From positions 1 through 64,000 of the forward strand of contig CAYNEY010000008.1 of the NCBI GenBank assembly GCA_964396375.1: DNA of 64,000 nt, read 5' to 3'. Shown in pieces: positions 1-8,868 of the stretch (the first letter of the stretch is position 1; every line of letters starts with the position of its first letter). The DNA comes from FEN-1139 sp964396375 (lineage in GTDB: Bacteria > Myxococcota_A > Polyangia > Polyangiales > Polyangiaceae). Under the pieces are notes generated by a model, which made no database searches, had not been told where the DNA came from, and saw only the letters and a program-made list of their open reading frames with translations. The translations under genes were made by a program, and so were the position numbers.

Positions 1-55
1 GGTGCCCCGACACCTCGGTCACGATGTCCATCTTGCACGCCGTGACCGTTCCCAT
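1..55 (-). CDS. N-terminal fragment of a minus-strand protein, unidentified
   Basis: The reverse strand has a GGAGAG ribosome-binding site five bases before an ATG at 55. The frame then stays open to the window edge for 18 codons, beginning MGTVTACKMDIVTEV. The Shine-Dalgarno spacing is what supports a real start; the fragment is too short to assign a family. It is divergent from the gene at 269, so the 56-268 interval probably carries both promoters. No function is proposed. Confidence 0.5.
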   Translation of the reverse strand, partial: MGTVTACKMDIVTEVSGH

Positions 56-268
56 TGCGTCTCTCCCGAACCCCCGAAATCTAATATGGATGACCGCGGC
101 AGAGCCAGTGCCGCAGGCGGAATCGGCCCCAGGCCCGAGAGCGCTCGGTGCCAAAATTCCGCCGCTACCGCCTTTTGTTCGCCTTATGGCACCAATGGTG
201 GGCGCGCAGAAAAGATCACGGCGCGCGAACGGAGCGGCAACTGATGGAAGGTAGCCCGGAGGTTGCTC

Positions 269-703
269 GTGTTCTTCATCAAGATCGACGTCATGCATCA
301 GAGCGCGGAGCTTTTCCTCAGTCGGTCCCAGGGTGAAGCCCAACTGGAGGAGTTCACCGCGCAGCTGCGCGAGTGCATCATGGACAGCGCACTGATGGGC
401 CGTGTGGTGCTCTTCGACCATGCCCTCGCGTGCTTCATGACCCCAGCGAATGACCGCTGGCTGGCTCACGTCCAGCAGCTCCTTCTCGAGAGCGGGGCCG
501 TCAAAGTAGCAGAGGTGGTGGGCAGCTCCGGGCTCCCCGCGCCGGCGCTCAGCCCCAACTGGCAACGATTCGAGAAGGTGAGTGATGCCCGTTCATGGTT
601 GGTGCGGCGCGATGAGCCAGTGGCCTCGCAGAAACGCTCGACCATCACGCGGCTGCCGGCTCGACAGTCAGTTCGTGGTTCGGCCTTTCGGCGCGCCGGA
701 TAA
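269..703 (+). CDS. Small cytoplasmic protein, possibly SpoIIAA/STAS-like
   Basis: 144 residues from a GTG at 269, chosen because GGAGG (258-262) sits six bases upstream; a TTG at 263 would sit on the Shine-Dalgarno itself. There is no signal peptide or membrane segment. Residues 1-110 alternate predicted strands and helices. The segment ending near residue 112 in 'FEKVSDARSWL' resembles the closing helix (F-x-D-x-x-x-A-x-x-WL) common in SpoIIAA-like/STAS-fold proteins of delta-proteobacteria. The last ~30 residues are basic and low in structure. The fold call is inference from pattern only; no conserved phosphorylatable serine can be pinpointed. Confidence 0.6.
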   Translation: MFFIKIDVMHQSAELFLSRSQGEAQLEEFTAQLRECIMDSALMGRVVLFDHALACFMTPANDRWLAHVQQLLLESGAVKVAEVVGSSGLPAPALSPNWQRFEKVSDARSWLVRRDEPVASQKRSTITRLPARQSVRGSAFRRAG

Positions 704-835
704 GTTCGTCAGGTTGAGATCGACCGACGCGGTTCGCGTTCTCTGACGCAAGGTCGCGTCGGCTTGTCGACCGACACCGGTCGTCTCACCTTGCAGTGGC
801 CGTGTTTGCCACTCGTCTAAGATGGGAGGGCCGCT

Positions 836-2068
836 GTGCATCTGCCCGTCTCTCCCTCTTCGCCAGATCCCGAGCCTCCCCATCGGCAATCCCGGGCGCT
901 CTCGCTGCTCGCTCTTCACTGCGCGTGTTTCCTCTTCGCGGCATGCGACGAGCCCAAGCCACCGGATCCCCCCCTCCCAACTCCGTCACCCCTCCCAGCT
1001 ACAACCTCCGAAGCGCAGCTTCTCGAGTGGCTCGCCCAAACGTCGCCCTCTTCGGTGATATCCGAGCAGACACGCTCCGAACTCGCGCGTCACGCCGCAT
1101 CATCCCGACGGTGGCCACACAAGCCCTGGGCGCGACAGCGGCTCGCTCTCTTCGGACATCGCCTCGCCTATCTCGACGCCGGTGGCATGAAAGTCCGCGC
1201 CCTGGCGCCGCCGCGCACACCGGGGCTGTCTGCCGCCGAATCAATCTTGGTTCCCCTCGATGAGTTCTCGCGAGTTGTCGCGTTGTTCGACGGCGGCGCC
1301 CTACTCTTTGACTCACGACACACCTTCTATCTTCCGATCGACAAGCCCTCTCTTCAACGGCTCCCACATCTGCCGCTCTTGGGAGACGTCCAAATACTCG
1401 CCGATCCACGCCACCCGAGCGCGTTCTCGCTGCTTCACCCGACCCTCGGCACGGTAGGGGCCTACCGCGTCGACCAAGCCTCGAAGAGTGGGATCTTGCT
1501 GCCGCTTTCCGAAGCCCACCTCGGAGCGAAGAACACAGCCGCGTGCAGCACACTCCGGGATGGTTCACTCATGTGTGTCGGACCGTCTGGCGTGTTCGCG
1601 GGATACCCGGGCCTCCCGATGCGACCACGCGGACAGCTCCCCGCTTCCCACAATGTCTTTCGAGTCTGCGCGGGGACCACGCAGACGGAGTACCTCGTGA
1701 TCGACCGAGCGGGCCGGATCCGCACCTTCTCCCTCGAAGATCCGGCCCGCGTGCTCGCCGAGCGTGCGCTCGGCGTCTCGCCCCTCGAACTCGTCGAAGC
1801 AGGGGGTCGGCTCGCTTACCTCAATGTGCCAGGCACCGAGTCATCACCTACCACGCTTCGGTTGACCGTGACTGAGTCGAAAGGGAAGGAACTCTTCGTC
1901 ACCGAACTCTCGCTCGGCTCGCCAACGCCCTTCGGTGATCTCGACGTGGACCTCGCACTGCACGCGCACCGACCGTGGGTTGGTGTGCGCACCCAAAGCA
2001 CGGTCACCGTGTTCGACCACGCGCTCGCAAAGCTGCTGTTCACGGCCCAAATCACGCCCAGCGGGTAG
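836..2068 (+). CDS. Secreted lipoprotein of unknown function
   Basis: 410 residues from a GTG with GGGAGGG five bases upstream. The N-terminus has a short positive stretch, a hydrophobic segment (about residues 21-36) and a lipobox FAAC with the acylated cysteine near residue 37. A Pro-rich spacer (PKPPDPPLPTP) follows. The rest has repeated short segments of the type 'LVVIDRAGRIRTFSLED', suggestive of a beta-propeller or similar all-beta fold, but no named family is recognised. It lies 108 bases before the ClpA-like gene in the same direction and may be co-transcribed with it. Confidence 0.75.
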   Translation: MHLPVSPSSPDPEPPHRQSRALSLLALHCACFLFAACDEPKPPDPPLPTPSPLPATTSEAQLLEWLAQTSPSSVISEQTRSELARHAASSRRWPHKPWARQRLALFGHRLAYLDAGGMKVRALAPPRTPGLSAAESILVPLDEFSRVVALFDGGALLFDSRHTFYLPIDKPSLQRLPHLPLLGDVQILADPRHPSAFSLLHPTLGTVGAYRVDQASKSGILLPLSEAHLGAKNTAACSTLRDGSLMCVGPSGVFAGYPGLPMRPRGQLPASHNVFRVCAGTTQTEYLVIDRAGRIRTFSLEDPARVLAERALGVSPLELVEAGGRLAYLNVPGTESSPTTLRLTVTESKGKELFVTELSLGSPTPFGDLDVDLALHAHRPWVGVRTQSTVTVFDHALAKLLFTAQITPSG

Positions 2069-2176
2069 TTTACGGAACCAGACCGGGGTGGGCCAAGTTT
2101 TCTCTTGGCTCAGCGCATCGCTTGCAACACCGATAGATTCCCGGGCAAGGTCCGGGCTCACGTCACGGTGGCCACG

Positions 2177-4693
2177 ATGCGCAAACCCGCCCCCTCTCCC
2201 TCACCCTGCGATCTCGACACCATCGTGCAGCTCTGCCACGACCTGTCTCGGCAACGCAAAGAACCTCCCACCACCTTACACCTCTTGGCGGTGTTGACCA
2301 GCAGGCTTCCCGAACTCAGGTGTCCTCTTCAAGATCGCGGACTCAATAGGGAGCGCATCCTCCAGTTCTGCCGCACACTCCGAGATGCCCAGGAGGGCGG
2401 CTTTGCCCGCGCCATCGACCGCGCTACCGAGCTCGCCCGCACTCTCGGCCTCACTCCCACTGCCGCGCATCTGCTCAAGGCCCTGCTGTCAGACAGTGGT
2501 TCGGCGGCGCGCCGTCTCCTCGAGCAACGCGGAGTCGACATCGCTCAGCTTCGTGGAGCCGCCTGGAACTCCGGGATGGTCACCCGCCCACACGCGGCTC
2601 TTCGTTCCGAACGTGGGCTGGCCCCGCAGTTGGAGAGGCCGAGCCTGCCTCCTTCTGACACCCGCGCTCCGGTAGCACGAGCCCCGTCCGGTGTGACCAT
2701 CCCGCTGTTCCCGAAGGGATGGACGGCCAAAGGTGAGCCGGAGCCAGGCCGGCGCTCGAGCCTCGCACCCACTCCGTCGCCGGCCCACGCTGCCACACCG
2801 CTGCCGGTCATTCCTTCACTCCCCACCTCCGCGCCGGCTCTGCTCGAACGAAGGCGTGAGGCCCTCGGAGCACCGTCACCCAAGCGACTGCAGAAGCAGC
2901 CCTCCTCGCCCTTCGATCTGTGCCCGAAGCGGTTCCCGAACCTCTGCCAGTTCGGCCGCAACCTGACCGCCTTGGCACGTGAGGGGCAGCTCGATCCCGT
3001 CATTGGTCGCACCCTCGAGATAGAACGGCTCCTCGACGTGCTCGCGAAGCGCGAGGGCAATAGTCCAATCCTGATCGGGGGTGCCGGGGTGGGCAAGACC
3101 ACCGTGGTCCGCGGCCTAGCAGAACACTTGGTCCAAGCGGGTGCGAGCGGTGGGCTCGACCAACGCGTGCTGATCGAACTCTCGGTGCCCGAACTCCTGG
3201 CGGGCACACCGGTCCGCGGCGCCCTCGCCGAGCGACTCGGCACGCTCGAGAAGGAGCTCGCGCAGACCCATGGCCGGGTGATCCTGTTCATCGACGAGAT
3301 CCACCTACTGTTCTCGGGAGAGACCAGCGACGAAGCGGCGAGCGGCTTTCGGCGAGCGCTCGGCCGTGGCGAACTGTCCTGTATCGGCGCAACCAGCGGC
3401 GTCGAATACCGCCGCGTCATCGAGGCCGATCCGATGTTGTCGCGTCGCTTCGTTCCCCTGGAGGTCGATGAGCCATCCCACACAGACGCCCGCGCCATCT
3501 TGAGAGGCTTGGCCCCGCGCCTCGAGAGCTTTCACCACGTCTCCTACGAGCCTTCGGCCCTCGATCAGGCCGTGGCACTCAGTCATCGCTACCTCCCCGG
3601 CCGTCTCCTTCCCGACAAGGCCATAGCGGTCATGGATCTCGCGGGAGCGCGCAGCCAGCGCCGCGGCCTTTCACGCGTCGCAGAACCGGCGATCGCCGAG
3701 GCGGTCGCGGAAATGGCTGACGTCCCGGTCGAGCGTGTGCAGCAGACCGACGCTGAACGATTCCTCACACTCGAATCCGCGGTCGCCGAGCGCGTGATCG
3801 GACACCAAGAGCCGATCTCGCGGATCGCGCGCATCCTGCGACGCAACGCGGCGGGCCTGGTCGGGCGGCGCCCCCTCGGAACCTTCCTTCTTTTGGGACC
3901 GACTGGGGTCGGCAAGACTGAAACCGTCAAGGCCTTCGCCGAAGCGCTGTTTCACTCCGAGCACGCCATGGTGCGCCTGGACATGGCCGAGTACGCCGAG
4001 CCACACGCCCTGGCCCGCCTGATCGGTGCCCCCCCCGGCTACGTGGGGCATGACGCCGGCGGACAGCTCACGGAGGCCGTGCGGCGGCGTCCCTACCAGA
4101 TCGTGCTGCTGGATGAGATCGAGAAGGCCCACCCCGAAGTCCTGCAGGCGTTTTTGGCACTGTTCGACGAAGGTCGCATGACCGACGGTCGCGGTCGGAC
4201 CGTTGATTTCACCAACACCATCCTGATGCTCACTTCGAACCTCGGCTCCGAGCACACCCGCGAGCGAAAACGCCGCGTGGGTTTTGGAGTCACAGAAACG
4301 GAGCCGCCCCAAGCGCTAGCCGACGCGGTGATCGCGAGCGCCCGCGCCCATCTGGCTCCGGAGCTCTACAATCGCTTGGATGAGGTGCTGGTCTTCGCAC
4401 CCCTCGAACGGGCGGAGGTGCGACGCATCGCAGCTCTTCTCTTGGGGCGCATCGATGCCACTCTCGGTCCACGCGGGCTTGGTCTTTCGCTCAGCCCCGC
4501 AGCCATCGACTGGTTGCTCGATCACGGAGGCTACGACGTGACCCTCGGAGCACGCCCTCTGCGGCGCGCCATCGCACGGCTGATCGAAGCACCACTCGCG
4601 GATGCAATCCTGAAGGGGGAGCTCCCAAGCGATCATCGACTCTGGGTAGACATCTCCAACGACGCGTTGTCGTTCGCGATTCGTCCAGCCTAG
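2177..4693 (+). CDS. ClpA/ClpC-like AAA+ unfoldase with two ATPase modules
   Basis: About 838 residues from ATG 2177 (GGTGG five bases upstream; an upstream in-frame start at 2105 is possible). The N-terminal ~130 residues carry two Clp_N-type repeats (cores 'LHLLAVL' and 'AHLLKALL'), followed by a ~120-residue Pro/Ser/Ala-rich linker. D1 has Walker A GGAGVGKTT (about residue 300) and Walker B ILFIDEIHLL. D2 has Walker A GPTGVGKTE (about 575), Walker B VLLDEIEKAHPEV and a ClpB-type D2 C-terminal subdomain ending 'LGARPLRRAIARLIE'. The long coiled-coil M domain of ClpB is absent. A VGFG tripeptide loop after the 'TSNLGSE' segment resembles the ClpP-docking loop of ClpA/ClpC, so a protease partner is likely (inference). 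No clpP or clpS is nearby. Confidence 0.9.
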   Translation: MRKPAPSPSPCDLDTIVQLCHDLSRQRKEPPTTLHLLAVLTSRLPELRCPLQDRGLNRERILQFCRTLRDAQEGGFARAIDRATELARTLGLTPTAAHLLKALLSDSGSAARRLLEQRGVDIAQLRGAAWNSGMVTRPHAALRSERGLAPQLERPSLPPSDTRAPVARAPSGVTIPLFPKGWTAKGEPEPGRRSSLAPTPSPAHAATPLPVIPSLPTSAPALLERRREALGAPSPKRLQKQPSSPFDLCPKRFPNLCQFGRNLTALAREGQLDPVIGRTLEIERLLDVLAKREGNSPILIGGAGVGKTTVVRGLAEHLVQAGASGGLDQRVLIELSVPELLAGTPVRGALAERLGTLEKELAQTHGRVILFIDEIHLLFSGETSDEAASGFRRALGRGELSCIGATSGVEYRRVIEADPMLSRRFVPLEVDEPSHTDARAILRGLAPRLESFHHVSYEPSALDQAVALSHRYLPGRLLPDKAIAVMDLAGARSQRRGLSRVAEPAIAEAVAEMADVPVERVQQTDAERFLTLESAVAERVIGHQEPISRIARILRRNAAGLVGRRPLGTFLLLGPTGVGKTETVKAFAEALFHSEHAMVRLDMAEYAEPHALARLIGAPPGYVGHDAGGQLTEAVRRRPYQIVLLDEIEKAHPEVLQAFLALFDEGRMTDGRGRTVDFTNTILMLTSNLGSEHTRERKRRVGFGVTETEPPQALADAVIASARAHLAPELYNRLDEVLVFAPLERAEVRRIAALLLGRIDATLGPRGLGLSLSPAAIDWLLDHGGYDVTLGARPLRRAIARLIEAPLADAILKGELPSDHRLWVDISNDALSFAIRPA

Positions 4694-4729
4694 CTCGCTT
4701 GCGGACCATTCTTCGACCGACAACCGGCG

Positions 4730-4750
4730 GTGGGGCTCCGGATGCCCCAC
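4730..4750 (+). terminator. Candidate terminator after the ClpA-like gene
   Basis: A perfect 7-bp stem, GTGGGGC at 4730-4736 and GCCCCAC at 4744-4750, with a 7-base loop begins 37 bases after the stop codon at 4693. The following bases are GGGGG then ATTCTTTG, so the U-tract is poor. It fits a weak intrinsic terminator separating the unfoldase from the sulfate operon. Confidence 0.4.
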
Positions 4751-4875
4751 GGGGGATTCTTTGATATTGGACCTATCGAGGGCGCAAGGCATCAACTCGC
4801 CCAGTTGTTAGATAATTGTAGCACTTTTCCGGCACTTATCCACTCTCCACTATAACAGACTGCTCGTCGTTATCG

Positions 4876-4904
4876 TTGACACCTCCCGTGCAGAGCGCTA
4901 GGGT
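4876..4904 (+). promoter_or_regulatory. Candidate promoter of the sulfate importer operon
   Basis: A consensus -35 hexamer TTGACA (4876-4881) is separated by exactly 17 bases from TAGGGT (4899-4904), a poor -10. If used, transcription would begin at or very near the GTG start codon at 4911, giving a leaderless or near-leaderless mRNA. This would fit the lack of a convincing ribosome-binding site there. Weak evidence. Confidence 0.25.
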
Positions 4905-4910
4905 CGCTCC

Positions 4911-5981
4911 GTGACGGTAGGTTCACGACCACATGCAGTCAGGCTCAGAGGGCTCAGCATCGCCACCGTGCTACTGGCCCTGCAGGCCTGCGCCACCGAT
5001 ACTGCACACAGAAATACGCCGGGCAGCTCACCCGAGCTTCTGAACGCAAGTTACGACCCGACCCGTGAACTCTACGCGGACATCAACAGCTCCTTTGGGA
5101 AGATGTGGTGGAAGGAACAGGGACAGCGGATCATCATCAAGCAATCCCATGGAGGCTCGAGCAAGCAAGCCCGCGCCGTGATCGAGGGATTACACGCGGA
5201 TGTGGTGACCCTCGCTCTCGGATACGACCTCGACGCCATCGCTGCACAGTCCAAGCTGCTCTCATTGGACTGGCGAGCGGAACTCCCTCATCGCAGCGTT
5301 CCCTTCTGGTCCACGGTGGTGTTCTTGGTGAGGAAGGGCAATCCGAAGCAGCTTCGTGACTGGGATGACCTGACGCGACCCGACGTCGAGGTCGTGACCC
5401 CGAACCCCAAGACCTCGGGCGGTGGCCGGCTCAACTACCTGGCAGCCTATGGTGTCGCGCTGGCCAGAAACGACGGTGACCACACGCGTGCCGAGGCGTT
5501 CGTGCGAAAGCTCTATTCCCAGGTCAGGGTGCTCGACTCCGGGGCGCGCGGTGCCACGACCACCTTCGTGGAACGCGGCCTCGGCGACCTGTTGCTCACC
5601 TGGGAAAACGAGGCACTCTTGGCCGCGCGGCGGCTTCGGGCAACCCAGGTAGAGGTGGTCGTTCCCCAGCTGAGCATCATGGCTGAGCCCCCGGTGGCGG
5701 TCGTGCGCGGGGTCACCGAGCGGCGCGGCAGCAGCGCTCTTGCTCGTGCCTATCTCGAGTTCTTGTACACCAAGCAGGGTCAGCAGATCGGGTTGCGTCA
5801 CTACTTCCGACCACAAGACACCGCCTTGCTCGGGGACCAGACCGAACTCTTCCCACGGCTCGAAGTCTTCACGGTCGACGAGCGATTCAGCGGATGGGCT
5901 TCCGCCCACCAGCAGCACTTCAGTGAAGGTGGCAGCTTCGATCGCATCTCAGCATCGCTTGGTCGCGGAGTGCGGCCGTGA
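4911..5981 (+). CDS. sbp: Sulfate/thiosulfate ABC transporter substrate-binding lipoprotein
   Basis: 356 residues from GTG 4911. It captures sulfate (or thiosulfate) outside the inner membrane for the CysTWA permease. The leader ends in a lipobox-like LQAC with cysteine at about residue 27, so it is probably membrane-tethered. Family hallmarks visible in order are 'NASYDPTRELY' near the mature N-terminus, 'SHGGSSKQARAV', 'HADVVTLAL', 'NPKTSGGGRLNYLAAYG' and 'GARGATTTF'. Length matches Sbp/CysP. Its stop overlaps the next start (GTGA at 5978), so it is translationally coupled to cysT. Sulfate versus thiosulfate specificity cannot be told from sequence alone. Confidence 0.93.
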   Translation: MTVGSRPHAVRLRGLSIATVLLALQACATDTAHRNTPGSSPELLNASYDPTRELYADINSSFGKMWWKEQGQRIIIKQSHGGSSKQARAVIEGLHADVVTLALGYDLDAIAAQSKLLSLDWRAELPHRSVPFWSTVVFLVRKGNPKQLRDWDDLTRPDVEVVTPNPKTSGGGRLNYLAAYGVALARNDGDHTRAEAFVRKLYSQVRVLDSGARGATTTFVERGLGDLLLTWENEALLAARRLRATQVEVVVPQLSIMAEPPVAVVRGVTERRGSSALARAYLEFLYTKQGQQIGLRHYFRPQDTALLGDQTELFPRLEVFTVDERFSGWASAHQQHFSEGGSFDRISASLGRGVRP

Positions 5982-6799
5982 GTCACAATCCTGGTGTCCT
6001 ACCGGGTTTTGGACTCACCCTTGGGTTCTCGATGGCCTACCTTGGCCTGATCGTACTTCTGCCGATGGCGGCCCTGCTCCTCGAGGTGACCGGGCTCGGC
6101 CTGGCCGAAGCCCTTCGGATCGTGGCAGCACCGCAGGCACTGGCCGCCTACCGCCTGAGCTTCTCTCTCTCGCTCGCCGCTGCGGCCACCAACGTGGTCT
6201 TCGGCACGTTGCTGGCTTGGGTGCTGGTGCGCTACCGATTTCCGGGTCGTGCGCTGGCAGACGCAGCCGTTGATCTCCCCTTCGCGCTCCCCACGGCAGT
6301 CGCGGGCGTCGCCCTCACCGCGCTCTACGCCAAGGGCGGCTGGTTGGGGGCCCCACTCGCCGCGCTTGGTGTCGAGGTTGCCTTCACCCCACTCGGGATC
6401 TTCCTTGCGCTCACCTTCGTGGGGATCCCCTTCGTGACGAGGTCGGTACAACCCGTGCTCGAAAGCCTCGATCCCACCGAGGAGGAAGCCGCCGCCCTCT
6501 TGGGGGCGGGTCGGGTCCGGGTGTTGCTGCGCGTCATCCTCCCCGCCCTTCTGCCCGCCATGCTGACAGGGTTCGCCCTCGCCTTCGCCCGAGGCATCGG
6601 CGAGTATGGCTCCGTGGTCTTCATCTCGGGCAATATCCCGTTTTCTACCGAGATCGCCCCACTTCTTATCGTCACCAAGCTCGAGCAGTATCAAGTTCCG
6701 GCAGCCACGGCGATCGCCCTCGTGCTGCTGCTGGTCTCATTCTCGACCCTGCTCGTCGTGAATCTACTGCAGCGCAGGGCGGAGCACGGAGCATCATGA
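5978..6799 (+). CDS. cysT: Sulfate ABC transporter permease CysT (CysU)
   Basis: 273 residues from GTG 5978, overlapping the upstream stop by four bases. A six-helix inner-membrane permease. The EAA loop that contacts the ATPase is seen as 'EEEAAALLGAGRVRVLLRV' (about residues 167-185), and the family segment 'ARGIGEYGSVVFISGN' follows. It pairs with CysW to form the channel. The downstream start overlaps its stop in an ATGA at 6796, so the operon is tightly packed. Confidence 0.95.
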   Translation: MSHNPGVLPGFGLTLGFSMAYLGLIVLLPMAALLLEVTGLGLAEALRIVAAPQALAAYRLSFSLSLAAAATNVVFGTLLAWVLVRYRFPGRALADAAVDLPFALPTAVAGVALTALYAKGGWLGAPLAALGVEVAFTPLGIFLALTFVGIPFVTRSVQPVLESLDPTEEEAAALLGAGRVRVLLRVILPALLPAMLTGFALAFARGIGEYGSVVFISGNIPFSTEIAPLLIVTKLEQYQVPAATAIALVLLLVSFSTLLVVNLLQRRAEHGAS

Positions 6800-7707
6800 G
6801 CGCCACGCTGGGTATCTCCAATCGTTTTCGAAGCTGCGGTCCGTCACGGCTGATCCAGATCACGCTCATCGGTGTCTCGCTGGCGTTCTTGGGCGTGTTT
6901 TTGCTGATGCCGGTGGCCATAGTCCTTCAGATGGCCTTCTCGAACGGTGTCGGCCGGTTCGTCGCGGCGGTGCTCGAGCCGATGACTCTCTCTGCCGTTC
7001 GCCTCTCGCTCTTGACGGCCGCGATCACCGTCCCGCTCAACACCCTCTTCGGGATCAGTGCGGCCTGGCTGATCGCCAACTACAGCTTCCCCGGCAAGGG
7101 CCTCTTGGTCACTCTCATCGATCTGCCGTTCAGCGTGTCTCCGGTCGTGGCGGGGCTGATCTTCGTTCTCTTGTTCGGCAAGAACGGCTGGCTCGGACCG
7201 CTGCTCGACTCCCTGGACATCCGAGTCATCTACGCCGTACCGGGGATCGTTCTCGGAACCGTGTTCGTAACCTTCCCAATCGTGGCTCGCGAAGTCCTCG
7301 CCGTCCTCCAAGCCCAAGGCAATCAAGAGGAGCAGGCCGCGCTGACCTTGGGCGCGAACGGGTGGCAGATCTTCCGGCAGGTAACGCTGCCTAAGGCCCA
7401 ATGGGGCATTTTGCACGGAGCTGTCCTGTGCAACGCCCGTGCCATGGGTGAGTTTGGGGCCGTGAGCGTCATATCTGGGCACATTCGCGGGGAAACCAAC
7501 ACCATACCGCTTCACATCGAGATCCTCTACGGAGAATACGACACTCAAGGGGCGTTCTCGGTGGCCTCGCTCCTGCTACTGGTCGCCATCCTCACTTTGG
7601 TCTTGAAGCGGTGGGGAAAGTGGCGAGAGCTGGGAAAGCTCCGCACTGCCACACCTCCTTGCCCACCTGACACCAAAGGCCCGTTCCCTCAGAGGTGCTC
7701 CCGATGA
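6796..7707 (+). CDS. cysW: Sulfate ABC transporter permease CysW
   Basis: 303 residues from ATG 6796 (ATGA overlap with cysT). Multi-pass inner-membrane permease, second half of the sulfate channel. The EAA loop is 'EEQAALTLGANGWQIFRQV', followed by the CysW-typical 'ARAMGEFGAVSVISGHIRG' and 'TNTIPLHIEILYGEYD'. The last ~25 residues are a Pro/Cys-containing tail not typical of the family. The stop overlaps the cysA start codon. Confidence 0.95.
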   Translation: MSATLGISNRFRSCGPSRLIQITLIGVSLAFLGVFLLMPVAIVLQMAFSNGVGRFVAAVLEPMTLSAVRLSLLTAAITVPLNTLFGISAAWLIANYSFPGKGLLVTLIDLPFSVSPVVAGLIFVLLFGKNGWLGPLLDSLDIRVIYAVPGIVLGTVFVTFPIVAREVLAVLQAQGNQEEQAALTLGANGWQIFRQVTLPKAQWGILHGAVLCNARAMGEFGAVSVISGHIRGETNTIPLHIEILYGEYDTQGAFSVASLLLLVAILTLVLKRWGKWRELGKLRTATPPCPPDTKGPFPQRCSR

Positions 7708-8771
7708 GCGTCTGCGTCTCAAATCTCACGTGCCACTACGGTTTGCGCCGTGAGGTGGTGGGTGTCGACCGTGTTTCGTTCTCGGCCCCATCCCATCGCA
7801 TCACGTCCTTGCTCGGCCCTTCGGGCTCGGGAAAATCGACCCTACTGCGCCTGATCGCCGGACTCGAGCAGGCCGACTCAGGACGGATCGTCATCGACGA
7901 CGTGGACATCACCTCCGTCCCAGTACCAGAGCGTCGCATTGGGTTCGTCTTCCAGAATTACGCCCTGTTTGGCCACATGTCTGTGTTCGACAACGTAGCC
8001 TTCGGCCTGCGGACACGCGGGGACCGACACGCCAAGGTGCGAGACCGGGTGGAGCATCTTCTGGAGTTGGTTCAGTTGAGCGACTATGCTGCGCGACTTC
8101 CGCGACAACTCTCTGGTGGCCAGAGGCAACGGGTGGCGCTGGCGCGCGCACTCGCCCCCGAGCCGCGCGTGCTCTTGCTCGACGAGCCGTTCGGCGCACT
8201 CGACACGCAGGTCCGTCTCGAGCTGCGAGATTGGCTGCACCGGCTCCACGATCAGACTCACGTCACCACCCTGCTCGTGACCCACGACCAAGAGGAGGCG
8301 CTCGAGCTCTCGGAGCACGTGGTGTTGCTCAGGAACGGCGCGGTCGTCCAATCGGGGCGACCCGACGAACTCTATCGCAACCCGACGAACGGCTTCGTGG
8401 CCGCGTTCCTCGGTGGCGCCAAGGTCTTTCGAGGAAGCGTGCACAACGGCCGAGCCAGCTTCGCGCACCAGAGCCTGAACGCGGAGGTGGACGAGGTCGA
8501 CGGGGCCACCGTGGAGGCGTTCGTGCGGCCCCATGACGTGCATCTCGAGAGGGCTCGGCCCGGGCAGGAGTTGGCAACGACCGCGGTGATCACGCGGATC
8601 ACACCGGTGGGCAGCATGGTGAAGCTCTCGCTTCTTCTTTCTGACGGCGACACGCTCGTGATTCAACTCCGTGATCACGAAGTGAAGGCCCATGGTTTCG
8701 TCAGCGGCGATCGGGTAACGTTGAATCTGAGGGATGTGATCGTGACGCCTCCCATCGACTACGTGATCTGA
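7704..8771 (+). CDS. cysA: Sulfate ABC transporter ATP-binding protein CysA
   Basis: 355 residues from ATG 7704, chosen because it overlaps the cysW stop (ATGA) and has AGAGG eight bases upstream; a GTG nine bases earlier is possible. Walker A is GPSGSGKST, the Q-loop follows in 'FVFQNYALF', the signature is LSGGQRQR, Walker B is LLLDEPFGALD and the H-loop is 'LVTHDQEEA'. The C-terminal ~120 residues form the TOBE-type regulatory domain. It energises the CysT/CysW channel. Last gene of the overlapping sbp-cysTWA set; bioB follows after about 100 bases. Confidence 0.96.
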   Translation: MSVCVSNLTCHYGLRREVVGVDRVSFSAPSHRITSLLGPSGSGKSTLLRLIAGLEQADSGRIVIDDVDITSVPVPERRIGFVFQNYALFGHMSVFDNVAFGLRTRGDRHAKVRDRVEHLLELVQLSDYAARLPRQLSGGQRQRVALARALAPEPRVLLLDEPFGALDTQVRLELRDWLHRLHDQTHVTTLLVTHDQEEALELSEHVVLLRNGAVVQSGRPDELYRNPTNGFVAAFLGGAKVFRGSVHNGRASFAHQSLNAEVDEVDGATVEAFVRPHDVHLERARPGQELATTAVITRITPVGSMVKLSLLLSDGDTLVIQLRDHEVKAHGFVSGDRVTLNLRDVIVTPPIDYVI

Positions 8772-8868
8772 CCAGCTCGACCGCATGCGGGCCACGGCCC
8801 ACGAACCTCGCCCCGAGCCGCCGATGGCGGGTGGCCCGAACCGGACGACTGAGGTAGAGTGCCGACCC

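Noticed and set aside
836..2068. Type VI secretion assignment for the unfoldase region (ClpV with lipoprotein TssJ)
   Set aside because: The lipoprotein is far larger than TssJ, and no other tss gene is present; the unfoldase has ClpA/ClpC features.
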